Shown here piece after piece: positions 16,688 through 25,471 of a stretch of 64,000 nt of DNA. The stretch's first letter is position 1, and each line of letters starts with the position of its first letter. The translations under genes were made by a program, and so were the position numbers. The notes below the pieces were generated by a model that was not told the origin of the DNA, did no database searches, and worked only from the letters and a program-made list of their open reading frames with translations. The stretch comes from JAFGAV01 sp041479055 (GTDB lineage: Bacteria; Acidobacteriota; Aminicenantia; Aminicenantales; JAFGAV01). The stretch lies in NCBI GenBank assembly GCA_963702835.1, contig OY969762.1, positions 434,001-498,000 on the forward strand, given 5' to 3'.

Positions 16688-17844
16688 CTCTTCACTCCTA
16701 TCCAGACGATCTCCTCGGCCGGTTCATTCTTCTTCCGGGACAGCGCGTCGCGGGCGATTTCCTTGAAGGTCTCGGGGGTGATGTCCCGGCCGCCCAGCCC
16801 GGCGACGTAGCCGTAGATGGGAAGGCCGTCGGTGTGGCCGTAGAGGGCCGATTTCACTTCCTGATAAAAGATGCCGTGGCAGCCCCAGGAGAGGTTGCGG
16901 TCCACCACAGCCACTCGGCCGGCTCGGCCGGCGACCTCCCGGACCTTATCGAAGGGGAAAGGCCGGAAGACGCGCAGCCTGAGGTTGCCGGCTTTGATGC
17001 CCTCGGCCCTCAAGGCGTCTACGGCCACCCGGGCCGTGTAGCCGGCCGTGGCCGAGGTGATGAAAAGGATTTCGGCATCCGAGCACTGGTAGTCTTCGGC
17101 CAGGCCCAGCCGCCGGCCGAACATTTTCTCATATTCCTGGCCCGTTTTCTCAATGAGGGCCGGCGCCCGTTCCATATCTTTCTGCAGCTTATAACGCAGC
17201 TCGTAATAATGCTCGGGCGAGGTCAGGCCGCCGAAGGCATGGGGGTCGTCGGAGCTGAGGCGGAGCTTGGGCTGGAAGGGGGGCAGGTATTTATCCACTT
17301 TGTCCTGGTCGGGGATGTCCACAACCTCGTAGGTGTGGGACAGGGTAAAAGCGTCCAGCATGATCATGGCCGGGATGGCCAGGGCTTCGCTGACCTTGAA
17401 GGCCTGAATGGTCGTGTCCAGAACCTCCTGGTTCGAGGCGCAGTAATACTGCATCCAGCCCGTGTCGCGCTGAGAGAGGCTGTCGTTCTGGTCGGCCCAG
17501 ATGCTCCAGCCGGGGGCCATGGCCCGGTTGATGTTGCCCATGACCACCGGCAGCCGGCCGAGGCCCGCCCAGTGCAGCAGCTCGTGCATCAGGGCCAGGC
17601 CGTGGGACGAGGTGGCGGTGAACGTCCGGGCTCCGGCAATTGAGGCGCCCAGCAGAGCGGCCATAGCCGAGTGTTCGGACTCGACATTGATGAACTTGGC
17701 GTCGAGCGCTTTGGAGGCGCACATCTCGGAGAGGAGTTCGACCACTTGGGTCTGGGGCGTGATGGGGTAGGCGGCGATGACCTGAGCCCGGCCCAACTGC
17801 GCGCCCCAGGACAGGGCGTGGTTGCCCATGATGACTTTCTTCAT
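16684..17844 (-). CDS. porA: 2-oxoacid:ferredoxin oxidoreductase alpha subunit
   Basis: Alpha subunit, 386 residues, of a four-subunit pyruvate/2-oxoacid:ferredoxin oxidoreductase. It carries the pyrimidine-binding half of the TPP site: AYPITPQTQVVE near the N-terminus, NVESEHSAMAALLGAS, and TSSHGLALM. The C-terminal Rossmann-like domain shows RVAVVDRNLSWG. The ATG at 17844 is chosen because the upstream in-frame stretch runs antiparallel through porD and is out of family. It overlaps porD by 4 nt (17841-17844) and porB by 4 nt, so the subunits are translated in step. Substrate (pyruvate or a branched oxoacid) cannot be read from the sequence. Confidence 0.93.
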   Translation of the reverse strand: MKKVIMGNHALSWGAQLGRAQVIAAYPITPQTQVVELLSEMCASKALDAKFINVESEHSAMAALLGASIAGARTFTATSSHGLALMHELLHWAGLGRLPVVMGNINRAMAPGWSIWADQNDSLSQRDTGWMQYYCASNQEVLDTTIQAFKVSEALAIPAMIMLDAFTLSHTYEVVDIPDQDKVDKYLPPFQPKLRLSSDDPHAFGGLTSPEHYYELRYKLQKDMERAPALIEKTGQEYEKMFGRRLGLAEDYQCSDAEILFITSATAGYTARVAVDALRAEGIKAGNLRLRVFRPFPFDKVREVAGRAGRVAVVDRNLSWGCHGIFYQEVKSALYGHTDGLPIYGYVAGLGGRDITPETFKEIARDALSRKKNEPAEEIVWIGVKR

Positions 17845-18140
17845 TTCTCTTCCTCCACCATGGCGATGCATTTGGAGGGGCACTCCTCGGCGCAGATGCC
17901 GCAGCCCTTGCAGTAGTCGTAATCCACAACGGGCCATTCATCCTGGATGAGGATGGCCACGTCGGGGCAGAACTTCCAGCAGATGCCGCACTGGATGCAT
18001 TTATCCAGTTCGATGACCGGCTTGATGTTCCGCCAGGCGCCGGTCCGGTTATAGTGCATGGTGCCCAGCGACATGGGCATCAGGGGGAACTCCGACTCGG
18101 AGGTGAAGACGATCCTTTCCAGCGATTTTTTCTTTTTCAT
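17841..18140 (-). CDS. porD: 2-oxoacid:ferredoxin oxidoreductase delta subunit (ferredoxin-like)
   Basis: Small subunit of 99 residues with two [4Fe-4S] clusters that pass electrons from the TPP site to soluble ferredoxin. The motifs CIQCGICWKFCP and CKGCGICAEECP are complete. The N-terminal 45 residues lack cysteine and contain the PMSLGTMHYNRTGAWR segment usual in PorD. It overlaps porG by 4 nt at its start and porA by 4 nt at its end. Confidence 0.95.
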   Translation of the reverse strand: MKKKKSLERIVFTSESEFPLMPMSLGTMHYNRTGAWRNIKPVIELDKCIQCGICWKFCPDVAILIQDEWPVVDYDYCKGCGICAEECPSKCIAMVEEEK

Positions 18141-18703
18141 TTCTTGGCTCCGTTTCCGGTCACCACGCGCTCAAAAGCCTCCTGGGCCGCCCGGACGTTG
18201 TCCTCGGGGCTGAGGGAGATGGCCTCGCGGATGGAGTCAAAGAGCGATTCCAGCCGGGCCAGCCGGAAGATCTTGACCACCGCTCCGGTGATGGCCGTGT
18301 TGATGAAGGGCGCGGCCAGCGTTCCCAGTTTGTTCTTGATGGCGATGCCGGTGGCGTCCACCACGGCCACTCTGAACTTGGCATACTGCTTGAAGTCGCC
18401 CGGTTTTTTGTCGGTATTGATAAGGATGGTGCCGCCCGGTTTCAGGCCCTCGGTCAAGTCGATGGCCTCCACCAGGGTGGGCTCCAGGACCACGACATGG
18501 TCCGGCGTGTAGATCTTGCTCTTGTCGTAGATGGGCTTGTCGTCGATGCGGATGAAGGCAAAAACCGGGGCGCCGCGGCGCTCTACGCCGAACTCAGGAT
18601 AGGCCTGCACGTATTTGCCATCCTTGGCGATCGCGTCGGCCAGGATCTTGGAGGCCACCACCGTGCCCTGGCCTCCCCGGCCGTGGAATCGGATTTCGAT
18701 CAT
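18137..18703 (-). CDS. porG: 2-oxoacid:ferredoxin oxidoreductase gamma subunit
   Basis: Gamma subunit, 188 residues. The N-terminus IEIRFHGRGGQGTVVASKILA is the hallmark of the family, followed by YPEFGVERRGAPVFAFIRI. It helps form the CoA-binding part of the complex. The ATG at 18703 is preferred because GAGGAG lies just upstream; a longer version starting at 18724 would overlap the fumA end. It is the first por gene, 10 nt after the fumarase gene, so one mRNA probably covers fumA-porG-porD-porA-porB. Confidence 0.93.
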   Translation of the reverse strand: MIEIRFHGRGGQGTVVASKILADAIAKDGKYVQAYPEFGVERRGAPVFAFIRIDDKPIYDKSKIYTPDHVVVLEPTLVEAIDLTEGLKPGGTILINTDKKPGDFKQYAKFRVAVVDATGIAIKNKLGTLAAPFINTAITGAVVKIFRLARLESLFDSIREAISLSPEDNVRAAQEAFERVVTGNGAKK

Positions 18704-18713
18704 GTTAGGCTCC

Positions 18714-19571
18714 TCACAGCTCAAAGCTCAACACCCGATGGGAATGGCATTGAATGTTGACCGCCGCCGGCATGGAGGCGATGTGGCAGGGGAAGGACTC
18801 CACCTGCACGGCCAGGGCGGTGATCCGGCCGCCCATGCCCTGCGGGCCGATGCCCAGTTTATTGATGCGCTCCAGCAGCCGCTTCTCCATATCGGCATAG
18901 AACGGGTCGGGGTTGTGGGAGCCGAGCGGCCGGCGGAGCAAAGCCTTCTTGGCCAGCCAGGCGGCAAACTCGAAATTGCCGCCCACCCCCACGCCCACGA
19001 TGATGGGCGGGCAGGGGTTGGAGCTGCCCTTGTCGGCCGTCTCCACCACGAAGTCCTCGATGCCCTCCTGGCCTGCGGCCGGGGCGAACATGCGGATGGC
19101 GCTCATGTTCTCGGCGCCGCCGCCCTTGGCAATGAAGGTCAACTTGAAGGCCTCGCCGGGGACCAGCTCCCAATGGATATAGGCCGGCGTGTTGTCGCCG
19201 GTATTCTTGCGCCGGATGGGGTCCTCCACCACCGACTTGCGCAGGTAGCCATCGGCGTAGCCGCGGCGGGTACCCTCGAAGATGGCCTCCTGCAGACTGG
19301 CCAGGCCGTCGTCCCGGTCGAAGCGGACATCCTCGCCCAGCTCCACGGCGTACACGGCCAGGCCCGTGTCCTGGCACAGGCCCAGCTTTTCCTGACGGGC
19401 AATCTGGGCGTTCTCCAGCATCTGGTTGAAGACCTCTTTCCCGGCCGGAGATTCTTCCTTCTTGGCCATATCCTTGATGACCTGGAGGACATCATCCTGG
19501 AGCTCGAAGTTGGCCGTCTGGACCATGTCCTTGATGTTGTCCCGGACCTTGGAAAGTTTTATGGTTTTCAT
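18714..19571 (-). CDS. fumA: Fumarate hydratase class I, alpha subunit
   Basis: Alpha (N-terminal) subunit of the two-subunit, oxygen-sensitive [4Fe-4S] fumarase; 285 residues. Cluster cysteines are visible in LGLCQDTG, in the SSNPCPP segment and near the C-terminus (FPCHIASMPAAVN). Conserved RRKNTGDNTPA and VGVGVGGNFE are present. The beta subunit normally follows directly, but here porG follows, so the partner must be encoded elsewhere. A good ribosome binding site (AAGGAGG) precedes the ATG. Linking fumarase to the por genes suggests reductive or fermentative central metabolism, such as a partial reverse TCA path; this is inference. Confidence 0.93.
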   Translation of the reverse strand: MKTIKLSKVRDNIKDMVQTANFELQDDVLQVIKDMAKKEESPAGKEVFNQMLENAQIARQEKLGLCQDTGLAVYAVELGEDVRFDRDDGLASLQEAIFEGTRRGYADGYLRKSVVEDPIRRKNTGDNTPAYIHWELVPGEAFKLTFIAKGGGAENMSAIRMFAPAAGQEGIEDFVVETADKGSSNPCPPIIVGVGVGGNFEFAAWLAKKALLRRPLGSHNPDPFYADMEKRLLERINKLGIGPQGMGGRITALAVQVESFPCHIASMPAAVNIQCHSHRVLSFEL

Positions 19572-19619
19572 GACCGCTGCCTCCTTGACAAAAAGATTTT
19601 GAGGTTAAAATGAAGATTA

Positions 19620-19648
19620 AGTTTAATGGGACGGTGGGGGGGTGTCAA
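19620..19648 (-). promoter_or_regulatory. Promoter of fumA-por operon
   Basis: On the minus strand a perfect TTGACA (19648-19643) is followed after 17 nt by TAAACT (19625-19620). It lies about 50 nt upstream of the fumA ATG. On the plus strand a weaker candidate, TTGACA (19585-19590) with TAAAAT (19606-19611) and a short 15-nt spacer, could serve the GNAT gene. Confidence 0.55.
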
Positions 19649-19745
19649 TATCTAATTGGGGGCGACGGCCTCCTGGCCGAAATTCGTGCCAGGAGGCTTG
19701 AGCGAAAACGGCCAATTGGCTATGATGATGACAAAGGAGAAGCAA

Positions 19746-20543
19746 GTGGAAATCATCGACCTCAGCGAAAAATATCGGCACGACTACTGCGTTTGCTTGG
19801 AGGATTGGTCGGATGAGATCAAGGAAGCGGGCGATCATAAGGAGCGCTGGGTTGAGCGCATGAAGGACCGCGGCCTGGGGGTCAAGATCGCCCTCAACGA
19901 CGGCCGGGCTTGCGGCCTGATTCAATACGTGCCCGTCGAGCAGTCCTTCGCCGAGGGGAAGGGGCTCTATTTCATCCACTGCATCTGGGTGCATGGGTTC
20001 AAAAAGGGAGTCGGGAATCAACAAAAAAAAGGAATGGGCCGGGCGCTCCTGAAGGCGGCCGAGGAGGACATCCGCTCGCGCGGGGCCAAGGGCTTGGCCG
20101 CCTGGGGGGTGAGCCTGCCTTTCTTCATGCGGGCTTCCTGGTTCAAGAAGCAAGGCTATAAGAAGGTCGATAAGAACGGGATGTCCGTCCTCCTCTGGAA
20201 GCCGTTAGTAGACGATGCCGTCCCGCCCAAATGGATCAGGGAGAAAAAGCGGCCGCAAAAATCAGAGGGCAAGGAAAAAGGCAAGGTCGTGGTGTGGGCC
20301 TTCAAGAACGGCTGGTGCCCGGCCATGAACATGACCTATGAGCGGGCCAAGAGGGCCGCCGCCGAATTCGGCGACAGGGTCGAATTCAACAGCGTGGACA
20401 CTTTCGAACGGCCCGCCTATCTTGAATGGGGGATCGCCGACGCTCTGTTTATCGACGGCAAGCCGGTCCGCACTGGCCCCCCGCCTTCCTACAAAAAAAT
20501 CCAGAAGAAGATCGCTGCGCGGGTGAAGAGACTTAGGAAATAG
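19746..20543 (+). CDS. GNAT acetyltransferase fused to thioredoxin-like domain
   Basis: Protein of 265 residues with two parts. Residues 1-155 resemble a GNAT acyl-CoA-dependent acetyltransferase: GLIQYVPVE on the fourth strand and KKGMGRALLKAAEEDIR, a Q/R-x-x-G-x-G/A-type acetyl-CoA loop. Residues about 180-265 have VVVWAFKNGWCPAMN and look like the YoaP-type or thioredoxin-like domain found at the end of some GNAT proteins, with one cysteine rather than a CxxC pair. A GTG at 19746 is chosen because AAGGAG lies 6 nt upstream; three ATG codons at 19722-19728 lack such a site. The substrate is unknown. The gene stands alone between fumA and a glycosyltransferase. Confidence 0.7.
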   Translation: MEIIDLSEKYRHDYCVCLEDWSDEIKEAGDHKERWVERMKDRGLGVKIALNDGRACGLIQYVPVEQSFAEGKGLYFIHCIWVHGFKKGVGNQQKKGMGRALLKAAEEDIRSRGAKGLAAWGVSLPFFMRASWFKKQGYKKVDKNGMSVLLWKPLVDDAVPPKWIREKKRPQKSEGKEKGKVVVWAFKNGWCPAMNMTYERAKRAAAEFGDRVEFNSVDTFERPAYLEWGIADALFIDGKPVRTGPPPSYKKIQKKIAARVKRLRK

Positions 20544-20573
20544 ATCATTTAGCGCTTAAAGATAAAAAAAATT

Positions 20574-21695
20574 TTGAGGGCTAAGACGAAAATCGCTCAA
20601 GTTTCTCACAGATACCTTCCCGGTGTGGGGGGGATAGAGCTCTATGTTCACCGCCTGACCGAAGACTTGCAGAAATTGGGTATGAAGGTGGATGTCCTCT
20701 CCACAGACTTGAAGACTCCCCTGGAAGGCAGAAGAAAGGAAGCTAAATACTTTAAAACATCATTTTCATTCATGAGAAATCCCTTTTCTTTTGAGCTCAT
20801 TAAATACCTTAAAAAAAACCGCTATGACGTGTTCCATCTGCATAATATTTGGTTTATTCCAGGCTTGCTGGCTACTTTTTATCGAAAAGATGCGAAAATC
20901 ATAACAACTCTGCACGGAGTTTATCCTGACCGGGCCAATTTTTGGCAAATCTTTTTCCTGAATATTTATAAGCCGTTGGCTCGTTACGTATTGACCAAAT
21001 CAAACAAAATCATCGTGGCCGATTTAAATACAAATAAGTTGATCAGAATATTTAAAATAAATCCCGATAAAATAGTTACGATTCCTAACGGCATTAGGTT
21101 ATCCAGTTATACAGCTTCAAAAAAAGAAAACGTCATTCTTTTTACCGGCCGAATAATTCATGACAAGAATCCGGAGGTATTGATTAAAGCCGCCGAAATA
21201 TTAAACAAGAAGTTTACCGATTTTAAGCTGGTTTTCATCGGGCCGATTGAGGAGAAATACAAGAAAGCATTGATCAGGTTAGTCAAGGTTTGCCGGCTTG
21301 AAGAGAAAACGACCTTTTTAGGCCCACTCAATCAATCCATCCCGGCGGAGAAAGAAAAGCTCATGAATCTCTACAAAAAATCTTATGTCTTTGTCTCGCT
21401 GGGCTCTTGGGAAGGACTTCCCACCAGACTCATGGAAGCCATGCAGTTTGAGGTTCCTTGTATTGCCTTTGCCTCGGGGGGTTCCTCTGAAATGATTAAG
21501 GATGATGACAATGGGATGATTATAAAAACTCTTGATGAGAATCTTCTGGCAGAAAAGCTGTACCGTATATTCCAAAACAGAAAATTGGCTAAAAAAATGG
21601 GTGAAAAGGCAAGATTGACCATTCAAAAAAAATTCAACTGGTCGAAATTATCAATAAAAATAATGGATGTTTACGAAGAGTTCAACTCGAGATGA
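20574..21695 (+). CDS. Glycosyltransferase family 4 protein, AT-rich
   Basis: GT-B glycosyltransferase of 373 residues. The N-terminal domain has HRYLPGVGGIELYVHRL; the C-terminal domain has VILFTGRIIHDKNPEVLIKA and the donor-site segment SLGSWEGLPTRLMEAMQFEVP. It should transfer a sugar from a nucleotide donor to a lipid, glycan or protein in the cytosol. Base composition is clearly more AT-rich than its neighbours, with many AAA, ATA and TTT codons, which suggests recent transfer. The start is uncertain: TTG at 20574 gives the full fold but lacks a good ribosome binding site. It is a single gene, not part of a larger glycan locus in this window. Confidence 0.88.
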   Translation: MRAKTKIAQVSHRYLPGVGGIELYVHRLTEDLQKLGMKVDVLSTDLKTPLEGRRKEAKYFKTSFSFMRNPFSFELIKYLKKNRYDVFHLHNIWFIPGLLATFYRKDAKIITTLHGVYPDRANFWQIFFLNIYKPLARYVLTKSNKIIVADLNTNKLIRIFKINPDKIVTIPNGIRLSSYTASKKENVILFTGRIIHDKNPEVLIKAAEILNKKFTDFKLVFIGPIEEKYKKALIRLVKVCRLEEKTTFLGPLNQSIPAEKEKLMNLYKKSYVFVSLGSWEGLPTRLMEAMQFEVPCIAFASGGSSEMIKDDDNGMIIKTLDENLLAEKLYRIFQNRKLAKKMGEKARLTIQKKFNWSKLSIKIMDVYEEFNSR

Positions 21696-21723
21696 TAGAT
21701 GATAAATATCTAAAGGGGACGGC

Positions 21724-23142
21724 CTATTTCAGGTTCATAGCCAGCAGGCGTAATTCGGTCATTTCCTCCAGGGCATAGCGGATGCCCTCGCGGCCGAACC
21801 CCGACTCCTTGACCCCGCCGTAGGGCATGTGGTCCACGCGGAAGGTGGGGATGTCGTTGAGGATAATCCCGCCCACCTCGAGCGTCTCGAAAGCGCGGAA
21901 GGCCTTCCTTAGGTCGTTAGTGAAGACGCCGGCCTGCAGCCCGTAAATGGAATAGTTAACGCCTTCCAGAGCTTTCTCAAAATCCCGGTAGGGATAAACC
22001 ACCACAATCGGCGCGAAAGCTTCCAGCCAGGAGATGCGAAGCTCAGGCCTCACGTTCTCCAGGATAGTCGGCTCAACCATCGTCCCCTGGCGTTTCCCGC
22101 CGCACAACAGGCGGGCGCCTTTCTCTTTGGCTTCGCTCAGCCATTCCTCGGTCTGGCGGGCGGCGGCTTCATCGATCATGGGGCCCACCTCCGTTTTCTC
22201 ATCCAGCGGGTCGCCCAGGGCGAGCTTTTGCGTCCTGGCCAAGAAATCAGCCATGAAAGCATCGTATATTTTCTCGTGCAAGAAAATTCGCTGCACGGAA
22301 ATGCAAATCTGGCCGGCATAGGAGAAGGCCCCGGTTACGATCCTGGGCACGGCGAAGGCCAGGTCCGCGTCGGGCTCGACCACGACGGCCGCGTTGCCAC
22401 CCAGCTCGAGCGTCACTTTCTTTTTGTGGGCCTGCTTCTTGAGGTCCCAGCCGATGGCCGGGCTGCCGGTGAAGGTCAGCATCTTGATCCGTTCGTCGGT
22501 CAGCAGGGGCTCCGCTTCCTTATAACCGGAGGGAATCACGTTGACTCCTCCCGCCGGATATCCGCAGGAGGTGATGATGTCGCCCAGGAGGAGCGCCGTG
22601 GCCGGCACCTGTGAGGACGGCTTGAGCACGACCGTATTTCCGGCGGCCATGGCCGGAGCGACCTTGTGGGCCACCAGGTTAAGGGGAAAATTGAAGGGGG
22701 ATATGGCCGTAACCGGGCCTATGGGAAAACGCCGCACCAGGCCCCAGCGCTTCTGTGCGGCCGGAACCCAGTCCAGGGGGATCATCTCACCGTCCAGGCG
22801 CTTGGCCTCTTCGGCCGCGCTCTTAAAAAGCCCAGCCGCCCTTTCCACCTCAACCCGGGAGTCGCAAATGGGTTTTCCAGCCTGGAGCGCGATGGAGCGG
22901 GCCAGTTCTTCTTTGCGCCGGATGATCTCCGCCGAAACTTTTTCCAGAGCCTGGCTCCGCTCATAGCTGGCCAGGCCGCGCGTTGCGCCGAAAGCCTCCT
23001 CAGCCGCGGCAATGGCCTCCAGCACTTGCCCTTTCTCGGCGAAATACACCTCGGCCGCGACACTTCCATCATAGGGCGATTTGATCTGCCTTAGATTCGA
23101 CGACTCGCGCCATTTCCCGTTGATCAGCATTTTATGCGGCAT
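21724..23142 (-). CDS. NAD(P)-dependent aldehyde dehydrogenase
   Basis: Aldehyde dehydrogenase superfamily member, 472 residues. Cofactor and active-site motifs are intact: AISPFNFPLNLVAHKVAPA near 155-175, TGSPAIGW for NAD(P), the general base Glu in TLELGGN, and the nucleophile Cys in AGQICISVQR. The C-terminal GGVKESGFGREG is typical. The overall look is closest to lactaldehyde/GAPN-like or succinate-semialdehyde-like enzymes, but the substrate cannot be assigned. It is in the same direction as the endonuclease IV-like gene and thiC but separated by 44 nt. It is likely a general aldehyde-detoxifying or catabolic enzyme. Confidence 0.92.
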   Translation of the reverse strand: MPHKMLINGKWRESSNLRQIKSPYDGSVAAEVYFAEKGQVLEAIAAAEEAFGATRGLASYERSQALEKVSAEIIRRKEELARSIALQAGKPICDSRVEVERAAGLFKSAAEEAKRLDGEMIPLDWVPAAQKRWGLVRRFPIGPVTAISPFNFPLNLVAHKVAPAMAAGNTVVLKPSSQVPATALLLGDIITSCGYPAGGVNVIPSGYKEAEPLLTDERIKMLTFTGSPAIGWDLKKQAHKKKVTLELGGNAAVVVEPDADLAFAVPRIVTGAFSYAGQICISVQRIFLHEKIYDAFMADFLARTQKLALGDPLDEKTEVGPMIDEAAARQTEEWLSEAKEKGARLLCGGKRQGTMVEPTILENVRPELRISWLEAFAPIVVVYPYRDFEKALEGVNYSIYGLQAGVFTNDLRKAFRAFETLEVGGIILNDIPTFRVDHMPYGGVKESGFGREGIRYALEEMTELRLLAMNLK

Positions 23143-23186
23143 TTGCCCCCCAGAAAATTAGCCCCGCTTTTTCACCCCATTTCCCC

Positions 23187-24050
23187 CTACCGCTTCGACC
23201 CATACAGTTTCTTCAGCATCATGGCGTCCGCTTCCAGGTTCGGGCTTTCGCAGATGACCATTCCCGCTACGCTGTTGTCCTTAAGGGCTTCAATCCATTC
23301 GTCGTACCGAAAATCGCTCTCCTTGAGATCCAGGTGCTTTATCTCGCCGATACGGCCGTAGTCCATACCGGCGATGTGGAAGTGGACGTCTTTAAGCGCC
23401 GCCGGGCCCAGCTTCCGGCCAAGTTTTCTCAGGATGCGGTCGAACTCCGGGAAGGAGTTGACCCGGCCCTCCCGGGCGTGGATGTGGGAGAAATCCAGGC
23501 AGGGCGCGAGCCCTTCCAGGTCCCGGCATAGAAACAGCACTTCCTCCAGCGTGCCGAACTGCTTGGGCCGGCCCATGGTCTCGATCCTCAGCGTCACGGT
23601 GTTCCTCTCCGATTTGAGGACCGACAGGATTTCAGCCACCGCTTTCTTGACCAGCCCATAAGCTTCTTGCGGGCCAAGCTGTCTGTAGTAGCCGGCATGG
23701 AAGACAACCGACCTGGCCCCGCACAAGCCGGCCACGCGCATCGAGGTGATAATGTATTTCTGGCTGGCCAGCCGCTTGCCTTCCTCGGGCGAGAGTAAAT
23801 TGATGTAATAGGGGGCATGGAGGCTGAGCCTGATCCCCCTCGCCTCCGCGCGCTCCCTGACTTGCCGGGCCGTGTCCTCGCCCATGTGGACGCCTCGTAC
23901 GGCCTCGATCTCCAGGCAGTCCAGCCCCAGCGCCGCCACGCGCTCGATGCCCTTGACGGTCGAGTCGCCGTCCGCCGAATGGGGAACTCCGGCCGTGCCG
24001 AAAAGGAGCCGCTTGGGGCTTGTCGAACTCGGATCAGCAGGTGAAGTCAC
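23187..24050 (-). CDS. Endonuclease IV-like TIM-barrel protein
   Basis: TIM-barrel protein of 287 residues in the AP endonuclease 2 / xylose isomerase-like superfamily. Endonuclease IV-type segments are visible: LSLHAPYYINLLSPE near 75-90, VVFHAGYY, LRIETMGRPKQFGTLEE, CLDFSHIHAREG and KDVHFHIAGMDYG. These provide the His, Glu and Asp metal ligands of Nfo. It may therefore nick abasic sites during DNA repair, though divergent members have sugar-isomerase roles. The final motif VICESPNLEADAM agrees with endonuclease IV. The start overlaps the end of thiC by 17 nt. Confidence 0.8.
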   Translation of the reverse strand: MTSPADPSSTSPKRLLFGTAGVPHSADGDSTVKGIERVAALGLDCLEIEAVRGVHMGEDTARQVRERAEARGIRLSLHAPYYINLLSPEEGKRLASQKYIITSMRVAGLCGARSVVFHAGYYRQLGPQEAYGLVKKAVAEILSVLKSERNTVTLRIETMGRPKQFGTLEEVLFLCRDLEGLAPCLDFSHIHAREGRVNSFPEFDRILRKLGRKLGPAALKDVHFHIAGMDYGRIGEIKHLDLKESDFRYDEWIEALKDNSVAGMVICESPNLEADAMMLKKLYGSKR

Positions 24051-25347
24051 GGGCCTTTCCTTGGGGGTCGAGGAAATCGCTGACGATGCGCATGGCGCAG
24101 AACTCGCCGCACATGGAACAGGCTCCTGACTTGGTTTTTCTTAATTCCCGGATTTTTTCGAAGCGCTGAGGATCTATGGCCAGTTTCTTTTGTTCTTCCC
24201 AGTCCAGCCGCTTCCGCGCCTGCGACAATTTGAGGTCGCGCTCCAGGGCGCCGGGCACACCTTTGACGATGTCCGCGGCATGGGCGGCGATCTTGGAGGC
24301 GATGAGGCCCTCATGCACGTCGTCGAGGGAGGGAAGCCCCAAGTGCTCGGAAGGCGTGACGGTGCACAGGAAGTCCGCGCCCGCAGCCGCGGCGATGGCC
24401 CCGCCGATGGCCGCCGTGATGTGGTCGTAGCCGGGGGCGATGTCGGTGACCAGCGGGCCCAGCACGTAGAAAGGCGCCTCATGGCAGACCCTTTTCTGGA
24501 GCTTGATGTTCATCTCGATCTGGTCGAGCGGCACATGGCCCGGGCCCTCGACTATGACCTGGACGTCCTGCTCCCAGGCGCGCTGGACGAGCTCACCCAG
24601 GGTCAGGAGTTCCTCGATTTGCGGCCGGTCGGTGGCGTCCAGGATCGAGCCCGGCCTCAGCCCATCGCCCAGGCTCAGGGTGATGTCGTAGCGGCGGGCG
24701 ATGTCGAGCAGGCGGTCATATTGGCTGAAGAGGGGATTTTCCTTCTGGTTGTGGAGCATCCAGGCCAGGTGGAAGGCGCCTCCGCGCGAGACGACGTCGG
24801 CCACCCGGCCCTGGCTCCGCAGCCGGCCGATAGCCTTGGAGGTCAGGCCGCAGTGCACGGTCACGAAGTCCACGCCCTCCTGGGCCTGGGCCTCGATGGC
24901 TTCGAAGAGGTCGTCCTCGCTCATATTCACGATTGAGCCGCGGCGGTCGATGGCGGCCAGGGCAGCCTGGTAGATGGGTACCGTGCCCAAGGGGACGGTC
25001 GCCCTCTTGAGAATCTCGCGGCGGATAGAAACGATGTCACCGCCCGTGCTGAGGTCCATCAGCGTGTCGGTCTCATAGGCCAGGGAGACATCCACTTTGG
25101 CCAGCTCGGCTTCGAGTTCGGGGAAGTCGGCCGAGGTTCCGACATTGACGTTGACCTTTGTCCTCAGGCGCTGGCCGATGCCGACCGGACGGGCCTGGGG
25201 ATGGCGGCTGTTGTGGGGGGCGACGACTTTGCCCGAGGCCACAAGCTCCAACAGCGAATCTGCGGAAATCCCTTCATCGGCCGCGATATGCAGCAGGGGA
25301 GGCGTCAGCACTCCCCGCCGCGCTTCCTGTAGTTGTCTCATGGCCAT
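24034..25347 (-). CDS. thiC: Phosphomethylpyrimidine synthase ThiC
   Basis: ThiC, 437 residues. This non-canonical radical SAM enzyme converts aminoimidazole ribotide to hydroxymethylpyrimidine phosphate for thiamine. The C-terminal CSMCGEFC (C-x2-C-x4-C) holds the [4Fe-4S] cluster. VTVHCGLT, SRGGAF, EGPGHVPLDQIE and the PFYVLGPLVTDIAPGYDHI segment form the substrate site. The N-terminal extension of plant and proteobacterial enzymes is missing, as in archaeal-type and many anaerobe versions. An ATG at 25347 or 25341 is the start; a TTG at 25356 is also possible. No TPP riboswitch is visible upstream, which is unusual for thiC. Confidence 0.95.
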   Translation of the reverse strand: MAMRQLQEARRGVLTPPLLHIAADEGISADSLLELVASGKVVAPHNSRHPQARPVGIGQRLRTKVNVNVGTSADFPELEAELAKVDVSLAYETDTLMDLSTGGDIVSIRREILKRATVPLGTVPIYQAALAAIDRRGSIVNMSEDDLFEAIEAQAQEGVDFVTVHCGLTSKAIGRLRSQGRVADVVSRGGAFHLAWMLHNQKENPLFSQYDRLLDIARRYDITLSLGDGLRPGSILDATDRPQIEELLTLGELVQRAWEQDVQVIVEGPGHVPLDQIEMNIKLQKRVCHEAPFYVLGPLVTDIAPGYDHITAAIGGAIAAAAGADFLCTVTPSEHLGLPSLDDVHEGLIASKIAAHAADIVKGVPGALERDLKLSQARKRLDWEEQKKLAIDPQRFEKIRELRKTKSGACSMCGEFCAMRIVSDFLDPQGKARDFTC

Positions 25348-25411
25348 ACAGCTCAATATACGCGGCCGGTTTGATTATTGTCAAGAAAGCCGAACTCCGG
25401 CGGGGTTTCTT

Positions 25412-25440
25412 TTGACAACATATCTCTTTTATTATAGAAT
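25412..25440 (+). promoter_or_regulatory. Sigma70-type promoter of small antitoxin-like gene
   Basis: A perfect TTGACA (25412-25417), a 17-nt spacer, then TAGAAT (25435-25440), 31 nt before the ATG at 25472. It is one of the best promoter matches in the window, though it drives only a remnant gene pair. Confidence 0.7.
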
Positions 25441-25471
25441 TTAATAAAACTTAATCCGATCAATTAAGAAA

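Noticed and set aside
21696..21723. Terminator between the glycosyltransferase and aldehyde dehydrogenase genes
   Set aside because: TAGAT-n7-ATCTA is an AT-only 5-bp stem without a following T tract.
25348..25411. TPP riboswitch upstream of thiC
   Set aside because: Neither the CUGAGA nor the ACCUGAUCUGG-type core of a THI box is seen on the minus strand here.
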